DNA from: Anthracocystis setariae
Taxonomy: Eukaryota; Basidiomycota; Ustilaginomycetes; Ustilaginales; Ustilaginaceae
Length of the DNA: 64,000 nt
Reading direction: 5' to 3'
NCBI GenBank assembly: GCA_928724745.1
Contig: CAKMXJ010000037.1
Coordinates: 496,001 to 560,000, forward strand
The notes beneath the pieces were generated by a model. The model was not told the DNA's origin and searched no databases. It saw only the letters and a list, made by a program, of their open reading frames with translations. Each line of letters begins with the position of its first letter. The first letter of the stretch is position 1. The position numbers were made by a program, and so were the translations under genes. Below are positions 45,027 to 54,452 of the stretch, piece after piece.

Positions 45027-45398
45027 CTATTTACGCCTCAATCGTTTCTGACTTTGGGCCGGTCGTCGCGGCCGTTTGGCCGATGCAGGTGGTTCCGTTA
45101 ACCAGTTCCACTCGCAGTAACCCGATTCGCCGACCCTTAGAGGCTCGGCCTTGTGGCAAAAGATGCTGAAGTCGTCCTGGAGAAGTTGGAACTCGGGGTG
45201 TTGAAAGGTTAGGTTGCTGAGGCCCTCTTTGCCGATTTTGGTGTTTGGCGGAGCGTCGGCCGGGGCTCGCCGCTTGGATGGAAGGCCCAGAGGTGGTGAT
45301 GGTGGAAGGCGGGGAGAGTGGGCCACTTTGGCCTTGCTGGGCGCTGCCAACGGCGGGCAGGGATGGGCCTTGGCGGACTGCGATGATGGTGATCGCAT
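45027..45398 (-). CDS. Small third ORF in the LINE 3' region
   Basis: This is a 123-residue open frame starting in a good context (CCACCATGC), 170 nt after the ORF2 stop and inside the element's boundaries. The N-terminal half is Pro/Ser/Ala-rich. A more protein-like middle follows (FQHPEFQLLQDDFSIFCHKAEPL, shown here only as a landmark and including ESGYCEWNWLTEPP nearby), and the end is very basic (AKRPRRPAQSQKRLRRK), like a nuclear-localisation or nucleic-acid-binding tail. No family was recognised. It could be an element-encoded accessory protein, a captured host fragment or a chance frame in the 3' UTR. Confidence 0.35.
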   Translation of the reverse strand: MRSPSSQSAKAHPCPPLAAPSKAKVAHSPRLPPSPPLGLPSKRRAPADAPPNTKIGKEGLSNLTFQHPEFQLLQDDFSIFCHKAEPLRVGESGYCEWNWLTEPPASAKRPRRPAQSQKRLRRK

Positions 45399-45568
45399 GG
45401 TGGATGGGATGGGGTGGGGTGGTCAGGTGCTGGTGACTGTGCGTTGTCCGAGAGGCTGGGGGTGTTGAGCGTGGACGTGATGGTGGTGGTGGTGAGCTAA
45501 GATGTGATGACCAAGCGCGGCGGGGAAAAGCGCGCGAAAAAGCTGAAACTCGGAAGGCGGAGTATTGC

Positions 45569-48500
45569 TTAGAGCCGCTGCGCCAGAAAATCGGCCAATT
45601 CCTTGACCCAATCCGCCCGATTGGCCAAGGCGCGTAGTGACACCAGGGCTCTGCCGGGCCGGAGGGCCCTGGCCTCCACGAGCTGCCGTTCTAGGATTGC
45701 CTTGGCGCTTTGGAGCTTCCGACATCTCAGCAAGTGGGCGCGGTCGTCGCAGACCCCACATGGATCGCAGAGGCCGGACTGGCCAGGGACTCGCCGTCGG
45801 TGCAGGTACTCGCCCAGGCCAATGTGATTTGTCCGTAGTTGGGCGATTAGCAATGCCTGTCTTCTGTTGAGGCCCTTGTAGAGCCGTCTGGTACCCCCGA
45901 GCGGGAGCAAATTGAATGCCCGCAACCCGCTTCCCTTGGTGGACCTGGACCAGCTGATGTGCCAAGATGCCAGCGCCCTCTCCTTGAGGCTGCGCCTGAG
46001 GACGGTGGGCTCAGCATGAGGTGCTCGGAGCTCGCCATTGGAGGCTGCCGCATCCTGGGCCAGTTGGTCTGCCCTTTCGTTGCCAGGGACCCCGACGTGC
46101 CCCGGGACCCACACAATCATAGCTGATGCCTCGGAAGCTAGCCTTTGTACCTCCGCCACGTCGTGATCGGTGGAGGGACCGCCTCCCACAGCCTTGACCG
46201 CCGCCTGACTATCGCAGAAGATCGTTGCGCCAGGACGGAGCGACTCTCGGCTGAGGAGCCGCTGGAGAGCGAGAACCTCGGCGCAGAAGACGGAAGAGCC
46301 TAGCCCGATTGCTTCGGCGTACTCAACCGTGGTCGTGCCTCGGAGGAGGTAGTACGATAAGGCGGCCGCCCCTGCCTTGAGGGACCCATCCGTGTAGGCG
46401 ATGTCTTGATCAGGCCTGGCCCCCACCGTGAGGCTCGCGTGCAGGGCCACGGCCTCATCCTTGGAAGCCGAAATAGATATGGTGGGGAGAGGACGGAACG
46501 GGGATTGCCTGGCGAGCTTTGGGAGTGGTGGGCTGTATTCGTGCAGTTGCCAATGCGCAATCCATATATGGAGCGCACCCGGTTGTGTGCTGGGATGGCG
46601 GCGGAGGGCTCTGTCTATGGCCGCCCGGCAAGGGTGCTGGGGCGAGGTGCTGAGTAGCCGGACCACGTCCAGGCCTGCGCGCAACTCCAAGGCAATCTCA
46701 AGTGGTAGGAGGGCTGCCTCGAAGTTGATTGCGTCGGTGGAGGTCAAATTGAAGCAGCCTGTGATACGTATAGCCGCACTTCGTTGGACTGTGAGAAGGG
46801 GCCGGATGAGGTTGGAGGCTCGCTTTGGACGGTGCCAGACTGAGCAGGCGTAGGTCATGATGGGGAGGACTCCAGCCGTGTACAACAGCCGTTGCTGTGC
46901 CAGGTTGAATCGCCAACGTCGGTTGCCCCAGGCTAGCAGGGAGCCCAGTGCGTTGCTGGCCTTTGCGTGGACCTCATTCACGTGTTTGTTCCAGGTAAGC
47001 CTGGCGTTGAACGTAAGTCCGAGGATCTTCAGTTCCTCTCTCCGCACGAGCCTAAAGTTACCATAGTTCAGGTCGCCAAGGCTGACAGGCGCTCCACCTG
47101 GCGCGGCGACAAAGTAACCGGACTTACCCTCGTCATAGACGGCCGAACTCTGGGCAGCCCATTCCAGGGCTGGTGTGAGGGCGCTATCGATTCTGTCTTG
47201 GATATCCGCCAGGCCCCCCCGCACGAGCAGGGTCTTGTCGTCAACCCAGCCAATGGAAAGCACCTTGGACTGGGGCTTGATCTCCACCATGCCCCGGCTG
47301 TAAATGAGCCAAAACAGCTGGGAAATCGGCGACCCTTGCGGGAGGCCCACGGCCGTGCTTCGGAGCGGGCCTGTGAAAGTGCGCTCGAGTCGTAACTGGG
47401 CGGATCTCCCAGTCATGAACGAGGAGGCCCATCGAGTCACACACTGCGGTAGGCCGGCTTTCGTGAGTGCCGATTGCAGCGTCCTTGGTTGTACTGCATT
47501 GTAAGCCCCCTTCACGTCCATCGCAATAACGGCGCAGTGTTGTTTGTTCCTAAGTGCGTGTCTGATGAAGTTGTGAATCTGTAGGAGTGCGTCACCAGTG
47601 CTCCGGCCAGGTCGTCCGCCATAGTGCATCGGTGTGACGAGTCTGTGGTTCGACTCGGCTTCAGCGATGATTCGCGCTGCGACAATGCCCTCGAGAAGCT
47701 TGCCCAATACTGGTAGGAGGCTAATCGGGCGGTAAGCACTCGCCACAGAGTAGTCGGTCTTCCTCGGTTTGCGGAGGACAACTACTGTCGCTGTCTTGAA
47801 CGTGGAAGGGTGGTGTCCTGCGTCGAGGAGGCAAGCGTTGAAAAGCTGAGCCAAGATGCTGGTGAATTCCGGCCAGAACTCGGCCAGTACCTTGACGTGC
47901 ACCCACGATATCCCATCGGGGCCAGGAGCAGAGCGGGATTTGGCCTTGGCGATACGGCGGGCCACTTCCTCACGAGTGATGGGTGGCCAATTGAACTGGG
48001 GACCACGGCGAGGGGCGGTGCTGGTGACGGGGTGATCGACAGGCGGGGTGCCATCCCCGTCGCCGGGGCGGGAAGGGATGATAAACTCATCGGCAAGTAC
48101 CTGCTCCTTTTCCGCTTGAGAGCACGCCTCTGCTCCGCCTGGGGACTGGAGGGTGGCGATCTTGGCGAGGTTAGCCCCGCCGGAGCTGAGCTTGGCAAGT
48201 TTCCAGAGTTCTTGCGGGCTTCCCACTTCAGCGAAGCTCCTCTTGAAAGCTTCCTTTTTGGCCACTTGGATGGCCTGTTTGTATTGCCTTTGCATCTCCC
48301 TGTATGCCGTGACTTCAATGACTCCGTCCATAGCTTGCCTTCTTGCCTTGCGGACCGTGCTCCTGACCCGGTGTAGTTCGCATGAGAACCACGGCTTGCT
48401 GCGTGGTGACAGACGGACGGGGGTCGAGGTAGCCGCTAAGGCCGTGGTTATAGCACGCACAAGGGACTCCGCTGCCGCCTCCACCGCCTCGGCCGTGGCT

Positions 48501-49327
48501 GGCTGCGGCGTGTTGATCCCTATGCCTGCCCAGGTCCTGGCTGCCTGCACTGCAAACGCTTCATGGTGCTCTGGCCGTAGTCGGGGGGGAATGGGACTGG
48601 ATGTGGGAGCGCTCCAGTCTAGCCAGACCTCCACACCAAAGTGGTCGGAGCCGTGGTCCTCCTCTTGTCTGGAGATCTGGCGGACGGCACAGACCGCGCT
48701 GGGTGAGCCAAATGCAAGGTCGATAGTACTGCACCTGCCGCTAGGTGCTAAGTAGGTGCCCAGGTCGGCAGGTGTGGCAAGGTGCATGTCGTATGGGCCT
48801 AAGGCGGCCAAAATAGCGTCGGCGGACGGCGTGGCCCTTGAGACGTCCGACTCCCAGAGCGGGTGGTGGGCGTTGAGGTCCCCAATGACGAGGCGATGTG
48901 GAGTCGTGTAAGCGTTGAGGAGGTGAGTGAGGATTGGCGCAGTGTCGCTTGTGGCTGGAGGGTTGTAAACGTTGCAGAGGAGGATGGGGTCTAAGAGGCC
49001 CTCAACGGTGAAGAGGACGGCTAGGATGTCTGGATGGTTGAGGTTGACGACGCGCACGGTGCTGGGGTTGACCCTGCGATGTGCGTAGATCATCGTCCTC
49101 CGGCGATCTGGTAGATCGGTGGATTGGTGCAGGACACCGCAGATCGGCGACCAAGAGACGTTGGCCGGGTCAGCAAGTTGAAGCCAATCTGGGTGCGAGA
49201 CCATGTTGTTGAAAAGTGCGAAAGGTTCCTGAATAAGTAAGAAGTCGAAGTCGGCAGTGTTGGGGGAGTTGAGGAGGCTGTGTAAGACAGCTGGCGATCT
49301 GTGTGTATTGAGTTGCAGTATCTTCAT
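45569..49327 (-). CDS. LINE ORF2: endonuclease, reverse transcriptase, RNase H
   Basis: The protein is 1,252 residues with no stops. An APE-type endonuclease lies at about 1-230 (LQLNTHRS, LLIQEPF, VIGDLNAHHPLWESD, STIDLAFGS, GSDHFGVEVW). The reverse transcriptase is at about 440-740, with KSRSAPGPDGI, YRPISLLPVLGKLLEGI, GLPQGSPISQLFWLIY and the catalytic box read as GWVDDKTLLV (Val-Asp-Asp preceded by Trp). The RNase H near 950-1085 has the catalytic set YTDGS, CAEVLAL, CDSQAA and WVPGHVGVPGNERAD. A C-terminal Cys/His motif (CDPCGVCDDRAHLLRC) follows. It drives target-primed reverse transcription. It starts five bases after the ORF1 stop, so translation probably depends on reinitiation. Confidence 0.95.
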   Translation of the reverse strand: MKILQLNTHRSPAVLHSLLNSPNTADFDFLLIQEPFALFNNMVSHPDWLQLADPANVSWSPICGVLHQSTDLPDRRRTMIYAHRRVNPSTVRVVNLNHPDILAVLFTVEGLLDPILLCNVYNPPATSDTAPILTHLLNAYTTPHRLVIGDLNAHHPLWESDVSRATPSADAILAALGPYDMHLATPADLGTYLAPSGRCSTIDLAFGSPSAVCAVRQISRQEEDHGSDHFGVEVWLDWSAPTSSPIPPRLRPEHHEAFAVQAARTWAGIGINTPQPATAEAVEAAAESLVRAITTALAATSTPVRLSPRSKPWFSCELHRVRSTVRKARRQAMDGVIEVTAYREMQRQYKQAIQVAKKEAFKRSFAEVGSPQELWKLAKLSSGGANLAKIATLQSPGGAEACSQAEKEQVLADEFIIPSRPGDGDGTPPVDHPVTSTAPRRGPQFNWPPITREEVARRIAKAKSRSAPGPDGISWVHVKVLAEFWPEFTSILAQLFNACLLDAGHHPSTFKTATVVVLRKPRKTDYSVASAYRPISLLPVLGKLLEGIVAARIIAEAESNHRLVTPMHYGGRPGRSTGDALLQIHNFIRHALRNKQHCAVIAMDVKGAYNAVQPRTLQSALTKAGLPQCVTRWASSFMTGRSAQLRLERTFTGPLRSTAVGLPQGSPISQLFWLIYSRGMVEIKPQSKVLSIGWVDDKTLLVRGGLADIQDRIDSALTPALEWAAQSSAVYDEGKSGYFVAAPGGAPVSLGDLNYGNFRLVRREELKILGLTFNARLTWNKHVNEVHAKASNALGSLLAWGNRRWRFNLAQQRLLYTAGVLPIMTYACSVWHRPKRASNLIRPLLTVQRSAAIRITGCFNLTSTDAINFEAALLPLEIALELRAGLDVVRLLSTSPQHPCRAAIDRALRRHPSTQPGALHIWIAHWQLHEYSPPLPKLARQSPFRPLPTISISASKDEAVALHASLTVGARPDQDIAYTDGSLKAGAAALSYYLLRGTTTVEYAEAIGLGSSVFCAEVLALQRLLSRESLRPGATIFCDSQAAVKAVGGGPSTDHDVAEVQRLASEASAMIVWVPGHVGVPGNERADQLAQDAAASNGELRAPHAEPTVLRRSLKERALASWHISWSRSTKGSGLRAFNLLPLGGTRRLYKGLNRRQALLIAQLRTNHIGLGEYLHRRRVPGQSGLCDPCGVCDDRAHLLRCRKLQSAKAILERQLVEARALRPGRALVSLRALANRADWVKELADFLAQRL

Positions 49328-49332
49328 GGAGA

Positions 49333-50664
49333 TCAGATGGCGAAGGCTGAAGAGGAGTGTTTGGCAAAGTATTCGTTGCGGATTTCACAGAGGTCGCTGA
49401 AGGCCTCGTGTGACCGTCCACAGTTGTTGCAGCGGGTGGCCTGGTGAGAACAGGCTCGGCCCGGGGTGGCGCCCCGGCCAGGGAGCAGGCAGGGCCCGCA
49501 TGCCCTGTGCTCCCCAGTGCGGTGGTTGCCGGCGCAGAGGCCGCAGACCGGCTTAGCTCTGCAGTTCCGCTCGACGTGGGCAAAACGGTAGCAGTTGTGA
49601 CACTGCTGTGGTCTGCTGCTGGGTGGTCGGTAGTGCTCAACAGTCAAGATTCGGTTGTGGTGACTGAAGTTCCTGTGAGATAGCGCTCTCGCCTGGTCCT
49701 CCTTGCTGTCCGCCTCGAGGATGAGGGAAGAGTAACGACGTTGGCGGAGCCTGTGCTCGGGTACCGCCCATTTACCGGTGCGGATCTTAACGCCGTTGTC
49801 GGACTCCAGCTGCGCAATGACATCCTGGAGATGGTTCTCCTGGCTCACGCCGTCCGTGGTTGGGGTGGTGGGGACGCCGTGAACGACAAAGGCCCGGTTG
49901 GCCAGAATGGAAGGCCTGGCTAGCTTGGGGGCTTGGTCTTGGAACGGGAAAGCCGCTTGGACCCAATCGTCAGGTTTGGTCAGGATAGAATCAGCCAGGT
50001 CGCTGCTTTCGACTACAACTGCGATGTCTTTGCTGGCGAGGCGGACAATCTCTGCCGCTTGGACGCCAGTGGCTGCTTGGAGGGCGGGGGAAATTCGCTC
50101 GAGAAGGCGAAGGTTCGACTCTTTATTGGTGACAGAATCGGCTGGTAGGTGTTTGCAGCTAAGGATGACCCGATGCTGGCGTCCGAGGTCGCTCTTGGGG
50201 TTGGTCCTATCGGAAACTTGCTCGGCCACTAGCTGTTGGCCTGGGGCGGTGCTGATGCCTCTTTTAGCGATAGAGGCGTAGGTTTTGGCGCTGCTACGCA
50301 TGACACCTCCGATTCCGGCTTTCACCTCCGCGGTGTGGAGCTGGAAGTCGTTTCGGAGGTCCTGGATGGCCTTGCCGAAGTCGGCTTTGGTCTCCAGGAT
50401 GAGGACCTGGCCCAGGATGCGATCGATGAGCGATAGGCCCTTGGTCTTGTGGTATCGGGGCTCCTGGTGGAGACGCTTGAGCTCCTCCAGCAGCTCGGAA
50501 GCTGTCTTGGGCTGGAGGGCGGTCTCAATCAGAGAACCTCCGACGCCTGGATCATTGGGGTCGTCGCCGGGCTCGGCAAATCGGACCACGCGGCCTGCCG
50601 CTGGAGCAGCATTGGTTGGGGAAGGGTCAGGGACCCCATCCTCGGGTGGGTTTGGAACGGGCAT
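49333..50664 (-). CDS. LINE ORF1: gag-like nucleic-acid-binding protein
   Basis: The protein is 443 residues. The middle part contains conserved-looking ORF1p segments. The C-terminal third has a cluster of zinc knuckles: CHNCYRFAHVERNC (C-x2-C-x4-H-x4-C), CGLCAGNHRTGEHRAC and CNNCGRSHEAFSDLC. It presumably coats element RNA. It is closely followed by ORF2 (TGA, five bases, ATG). Confidence 0.9.
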   Translation of the reverse strand: MPVPNPPEDGVPDPSPTNAAPAAGRVVRFAEPGDDPNDPGVGGSLIETALQPKTASELLEELKRLHQEPRYHKTKGLSLIDRILGQVLILETKADFGKAIQDLRNDFQLHTAEVKAGIGGVMRSSAKTYASIAKRGISTAPGQQLVAEQVSDRTNPKSDLGRQHRVILSCKHLPADSVTNKESNLRLLERISPALQAATGVQAAEIVRLASKDIAVVVESSDLADSILTKPDDWVQAAFPFQDQAPKLARPSILANRAFVVHGVPTTPTTDGVSQENHLQDVIAQLESDNGVKIRTGKWAVPEHRLRQRRYSSLILEADSKEDQARALSHRNFSHHNRILTVEHYRPPSSRPQQCHNCYRFAHVERNCRAKPVCGLCAGNHRTGEHRACGPCLLPGRGATPGRACSHQATRCNNCGRSHEAFSDLCEIRNEYFAKHSSSAFAI

Positions 50665-50852
50665 TTAAATTTGAATGCACGTTGTATGCGCGTGGAATCA
50701 GATTAAATGCTGCGGTTGAAATGCTTACTTCGGCTGTGTGATTGTCTTGTCGTCGTCGGCTCGTCTGAGAGGGGGAGAGAGTTTGGAGCTAGGCAGGAAC
50801 TTGAACCAAGTATCGAAACGTAGGGGTCGATACCTAGATCTGATGATGGTTG

Positions 50853-50866
50853 CAGCCGGTTGCGTC
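50853..50866. repeat. Right target-site duplication of the LINE
   Basis: CAGCCGGTTGCGTC, identical to 44641-44654. It lies 160-174 bases before the ATG of the Lunapark gene. Confidence 0.9.
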
Positions 50867-51026
50867 ACTGGCTGCAAGGAAAGAGAGCAACACGCACACA
50901 CACACACACACGCGACCGATTGGCTTAGGACATGGCACGCACGCATCGGCCAATCCGTTTTGTTCGTCATCCTTCGCTTCATCCGACCTTCATCGCAGCT
51001 GCGCATTCCTCCGGATTAATCGTGTC

Positions 51027-52295
51027 ATGGGCGTCTTCAACGCTCTTGTCAGTGGCTCGTTCCTTCCATGGAAGCGAGCCAACCGCGAAACCGATTACGA
51101 AACCGTCCTCGCGCGCCTCGAGACCGAGATTCAGGAGGTTCAGTCGAAACTCACCCAGATCCGGCTCCGAGAGAGACGCGCCTCGGTCACCTTGACACTG
51201 CAGGCGTTCCTGCTCTGGGCGATCTACACGTTTGCGTGCTGGTTCTTCGGCCTGCTCAATCTACGTAGGCCTCCTCATCACCTTGGAGAGGGTCGAGCTA
51301 GAGGATGGACGGATACCAAGACGCTGCTGGTGTGGGTTCCTGTGTTGGCCAGTCCGGTACTAATCATCTCGACGCGAAGGATCGTTAAATGGTGGTACAA
51401 ACGGATTGGTGCGGCGGAGGAGAAGCATCTCATCGACCTCAAGAGGCAGAAGAGGGAAAAGATCGACGAGATCAAGCGCGCAACCAAGTACGACCATCTG
51501 CGGATGCTGTTGGAGAAGTACGACGAGAGCGGACCGAAAGCGCCTGTACCCACAGAAGTCTCGACGCCCACCAAAGGCAAGCCTGGGTCCAAGTCGGCTT
51601 CGCCTTCCGTCAAGAACGCTTCGCCATCCTCAGCTCCCGGAAGCGCCAACACCACCCCGCAGCGTGGCGCTCCCGCGCCTGCCGCACCCAGCACTCCCGA
51701 AGCCGCAGCTCTGCCAGCACAACGCATGGCTCTCATGCGTCAACAAGGTATCCGTCCCGCACCTACGCCCGTGCCCATGCCACCGATGCCGAAGACGTGG
51801 ATGGACAAGCTTGCCGACGCCATCCTCGGTAGCGACCCAGCCAGCATGGGACCCGAGCAGAAATACGCCCTCATCTGCGCTCGTTGCCACGCACACAACG
51901 GTCTGGCCCTCAGGGAAGAGTTCAACGAAGTTCAGTACATCTGTCCGCACTGCGGACACTTTAACACGCGGCGGCCGAGTTCTGCGCCCGTTGGCTCCCC
52001 CTTCAATGCCAGCGCTCACCGAGAACAGAGTTCGGCGCCAACAACGCCGGCACAGACCGAAACGCCAAGCAAGCCAAGCAGGGCGAAAGTAGGCAGCAAG
52101 CTGAAATTGAGAGCAGACGAGAGCGATAGCAGCAGCGAAGACGAAGACGTGCCGCCGAGCGCGACGTTACAGGATGAACAGGGAAAAGGAAAAGAGACGT
52201 TGATGGCGGAAAAGGACTCGCCGAGGCAAGAGAGGATGAAGTCGCTCAGGGCGAGAAAGTCCAAGGGCAGCGATGGGATGGATCTGGACGAGTAG
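51027..52295 (+). CDS. LNP1: Lunapark homologue (ER three-way junction protein)
   Basis: The protein is 422 residues. The start at 51027 is chosen because the upstream in-frame codons run through an (AC)n repeat. A short N-terminus and coiled coil (about 22-50) are followed by two transmembrane segments (about 53-77 and 99-115: LQAFLLWAIYTFACWFFGLL, LLVWVPVLASPVLIIS). A second coiled coil (about 130-165) is followed by a Pro/Ser-rich linker and the Lunapark zinc-ribbon (284-314: CARCHAHNGLALREEFNEVQYICPHCGHFN, landmarks CxxC and CxxC). The tail is acidic and charged. Lunapark stabilises tubular ER junctions. The LINE inserted about 160 bp upstream, so most of the original promoter has been moved 6 kb away. 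Confidence 0.9.
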   Translation: MGVFNALVSGSFLPWKRANRETDYETVLARLETEIQEVQSKLTQIRLRERRASVTLTLQAFLLWAIYTFACWFFGLLNLRRPPHHLGEGRARGWTDTKTLLVWVPVLASPVLIISTRRIVKWWYKRIGAAEEKHLIDLKRQKREKIDEIKRATKYDHLRMLLEKYDESGPKAPVPTEVSTPTKGKPGSKSASPSVKNASPSSAPGSANTTPQRGAPAPAAPSTPEAAALPAQRMALMRQQGIRPAPTPVPMPPMPKTWMDKLADAILGSDPASMGPEQKYALICARCHAHNGLALREEFNEVQYICPHCGHFNTRRPSSAPVGSPFNASAHREQSSAPTTPAQTETPSKPSRAKVGSKLKLRADESDSSSEDEDVPPSATLQDEQGKGKETLMAEKDSPRQERMKSLRARKSKGSDGMDLDE

Positions 52296-52487
52296 ATCCA
52301 AGCATGGTAAGCAACGGAGCCAATGCCATGTCAACGCTAAGGAGATTGAGTCCAGCTATAAAATATACGCATTCTCGCATCTCGCACACACGTTGCATTC
52401 TGATGACGGCAGTTCATGGATCTGACGAGAGAGAGAGAGACTGACTGACCAGCGTAGCGGGCCGGTTCACAGCCTCTGCTGTGGGAG

Positions 52488-53717
52488 TCAGTCGTACGCG
52501 CTGTCGAGGACGTTTTTGACGCCGTTCCAATACTCGGATCCCTTGTTGTCTTCGCCGGTGACCTTGGTGGCGACGACATCTACCTCTTGCCTGGATAGGC
52601 CGTATTGGCTGAGTGTGGAATGGAGGTCCAACGCGTCTACGAGTTTCTGGACTGCGGTGGCGATGGATTCGGCGTTGCGTCTGAGTTGGTGCTCCGGGAT
52701 GGAAGTGGATGGTGAAGGGAGCGGGGAGGGAGAGGGGTTGAAGGGGGCTGGGATGAAAGCGAGGGTTTCTGCGAGGCTCTGGAGGTGTGCCAGGGGGGTG
52801 TCTTTGTATGTTGCGATGAACTTGATCGTTGGTGCGAGCGTGAGGCATGAGGTGATGCCGTGCGAGATGTTGTAGGTGGCACCGAGTTTATGGCCGAGGT
52901 TGTGCGAGAGTCCCAGCGCGCCCATGCGGGATTCGGGCCAGAGCGAGTTGAAGCATGCCAGCTGGAGGTGTTGGCGGAGCGCGACGTTTTTGGGGTTTTG
53001 CTTGGACTGCGGAAGGTAGGTGAACAGATCACGGATTGCAGACTGGACGCTGGGCTTGATTAGAGGATGCGTGTCGGGTCGATAGAGGTACTCGATGGCA
53101 TGGTCCAGTGCTCGGATCCCCGTCGAAAGCCACAGTCGTTCCGGTGTATCGAGCGTCAATTCGGCATCGTAGATGAGCGCCCGAGGCACAAGGTTTCGTG
53201 ACGAGACACCGATCTTGTGCCCGTCTTGCGACTTGAATCCGGCATTCTGCGTGGTTTCCGCCACGGACAAGGTGGTCGGTATGGCGATGGTGGGGATGAA
53301 AAGGTTTGGGTCGGTGAGCGGATTGCGTGCGCTGTCTTCGCCGTAATGCTCCTGGTGTCGATAGAAGCTGACGGCTTTGGCAGCATCGATGGGCGAGCCT
53401 CCGCCTACGGCTACGATGACATCCGCATTGGACGATTTGATGCGTTCAACGGCTTCACGGATGCCCGCCACAGGAGCGTGCTCGCCAATGTCGAAATACG
53501 TCTCGCCCGAGTAGTAGCCTTTAGCGGAAAGGATGGCCTCGACTTTCTTGATGACTTCGGTCTTGGTAGCGAGCGACTTGCCCGTGAGGATGAACGCCTT
53601 TTTGTTCTTGAGATTGAGCGTCTCGATGGCAGTAGGCAGCGAGGAAGCGAGCGTGCCTGGTCCAAAGTACACGGCGTTGAGGAGCGTGTTGCGGTACACA
53701 CCTGTTGGAACTGCCAT
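52488..53717 (-). CDS. Iron-ADH family enzyme, maleylacetate reductase-like
   Basis: The protein is 409 residues in one exon. It has the family's N-terminal dinucleotide-binding fold with GGGSPIDAAKA (105-115) and PTTLSVAE, then the helical domain with TGIRALDHAIEYLY (about 199-212) and GLSHNLGHKLGATYNISHG. In metal-dependent members the first ligand is Asp, in the pattern G-x-D-A-L-x-H. Here that position is Arg (GIRALDH), as in maleylacetate reductase-like members. It is therefore probably an NAD(P)H-dependent reductase that may not need iron; the substrate is unknown. Maleylacetate reductases act at the end of aromatic catabolism, but no ring-cleavage gene lies nearby. It converges with Lunapark. 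Confidence 0.85.
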   Translation of the reverse strand: MAVPTGVYRNTLLNAVYFGPGTLASSLPTAIETLNLKNKKAFILTGKSLATKTEVIKKVEAILSAKGYYSGETYFDIGEHAPVAGIREAVERIKSSNADVIVAVGGGSPIDAAKAVSFYRHQEHYGEDSARNPLTDPNLFIPTIAIPTTLSVAETTQNAGFKSQDGHKIGVSSRNLVPRALIYDAELTLDTPERLWLSTGIRALDHAIEYLYRPDTHPLIKPSVQSAIRDLFTYLPQSKQNPKNVALRQHLQLACFNSLWPESRMGALGLSHNLGHKLGATYNISHGITSCLTLAPTIKFIATYKDTPLAHLQSLAETLAFIPAPFNPSPSPLPSPSTSIPEHQLRRNAESIATAVQKLVDALDLHSTLSQYGLSRQEVDVVATKVTGEDNKGSEYWNGVKNVLDSAYD

Positions 53718-54452
53718 CTTGGCTATGTTGGCTTGACAGCGAGTTGAAGTGTTTCTGAAGGGTTTATCAAGATGAGTTGAAGGATTTGTATGCGCAATGT
53801 CATGGGCTTTTGGATGTGGGGCAAGGCGGATGAGCCAGTCGCCGGGGGGGGGTAAAGTAGACGTGGCCGATGCCGAAGTGGCTCATTCCTCCACTTCGCC
53901 TGCATACGTCGTCCATCCATCATCACCCCACATCCACATCCACTCTGTTCTCAAGACGCAATTACGACAAGAAAGAATCAACACACAAGTTTGACCACCT
54001 CCACGCCACCATTCCGTCTCGACCAAGAAGCCGATCGATGCGTTTTCGACGTCTTTGCCGACATACGAACCGATGCGACACGGATGAATAGCTAGCCTCT
54101 TCCAGCAAAAGTGTTAAACCGTCACATCCAAGAAGGTTGATATAAAAAAAAAGGAATTCCTCTGCAACTTGAGCGTGTTGTGAGCCAGGAATTCGCTGGC
54201 AGCGGTGTGAAAGCTGCGCCTTCTTTCCGCCTTGGAAGCAAGGCTGCAGACGGGTTATTGTGAAGGAAGCGAATGTCTTCCAGAAGGCACTGTCGTTGGA
54301 TAGATCCAATTCCGGGTCCTTCTGGGGGACATCATCGACACCAAAGGATCCCGTGTTACACGTGCTTCAGAATCGCCATCGTAGCGTCTAAACTGACCCG
54401 AATGTTGTATCTGGCTTATATTGACTGTTCTTTTCCCCGATCTGTGTAATTC
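53718..54452. other. Intergenic region upstream of the tRNA
   Basis: It includes a short G run (about 53846-53853). Apart from the upstream region of the 52488-53717 gene nothing was recognised. Confidence 0.45.

Larger units (their letters stand above)
44655..50852 (-). mobile_element. Complete non-LTR retrotransposon (LINE), I/Tad-like with RNase H
   Basis: The element is 6,198 bp on the minus strand. Its order is a 188-nt 5' UTR, ORF1 (50664-49333), ORF2 (49327-45569), a 3' region of about 890 nt with a small ORF (45398-45027), and a 20-base poly(A) (44674-44655). The boundaries are fixed by a perfect 14-bp target-site duplication (44641-44654 and 50853-50866). An endonuclease of the exonuclease/endonuclease/phosphatase (APE) type at the N-terminus of ORF2 and an RNase H after the reverse transcriptase place it in the I/Tad group; the exact clade is not certain. 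Intact frames and identical duplications point to a recent, possibly still mobile copy. Its 5' end faces the Lunapark gene. Confidence 0.93.

Noticed and set aside
44974..50734. A 9-bp match TACTTCGGC (44974 and 50726) considered as the LINE target-site duplication
   Set aside because: It lies inside the element, and a 9-base match is expected by chance over such search space. The 14-bp match abutting the poly(A) tail is decisive.
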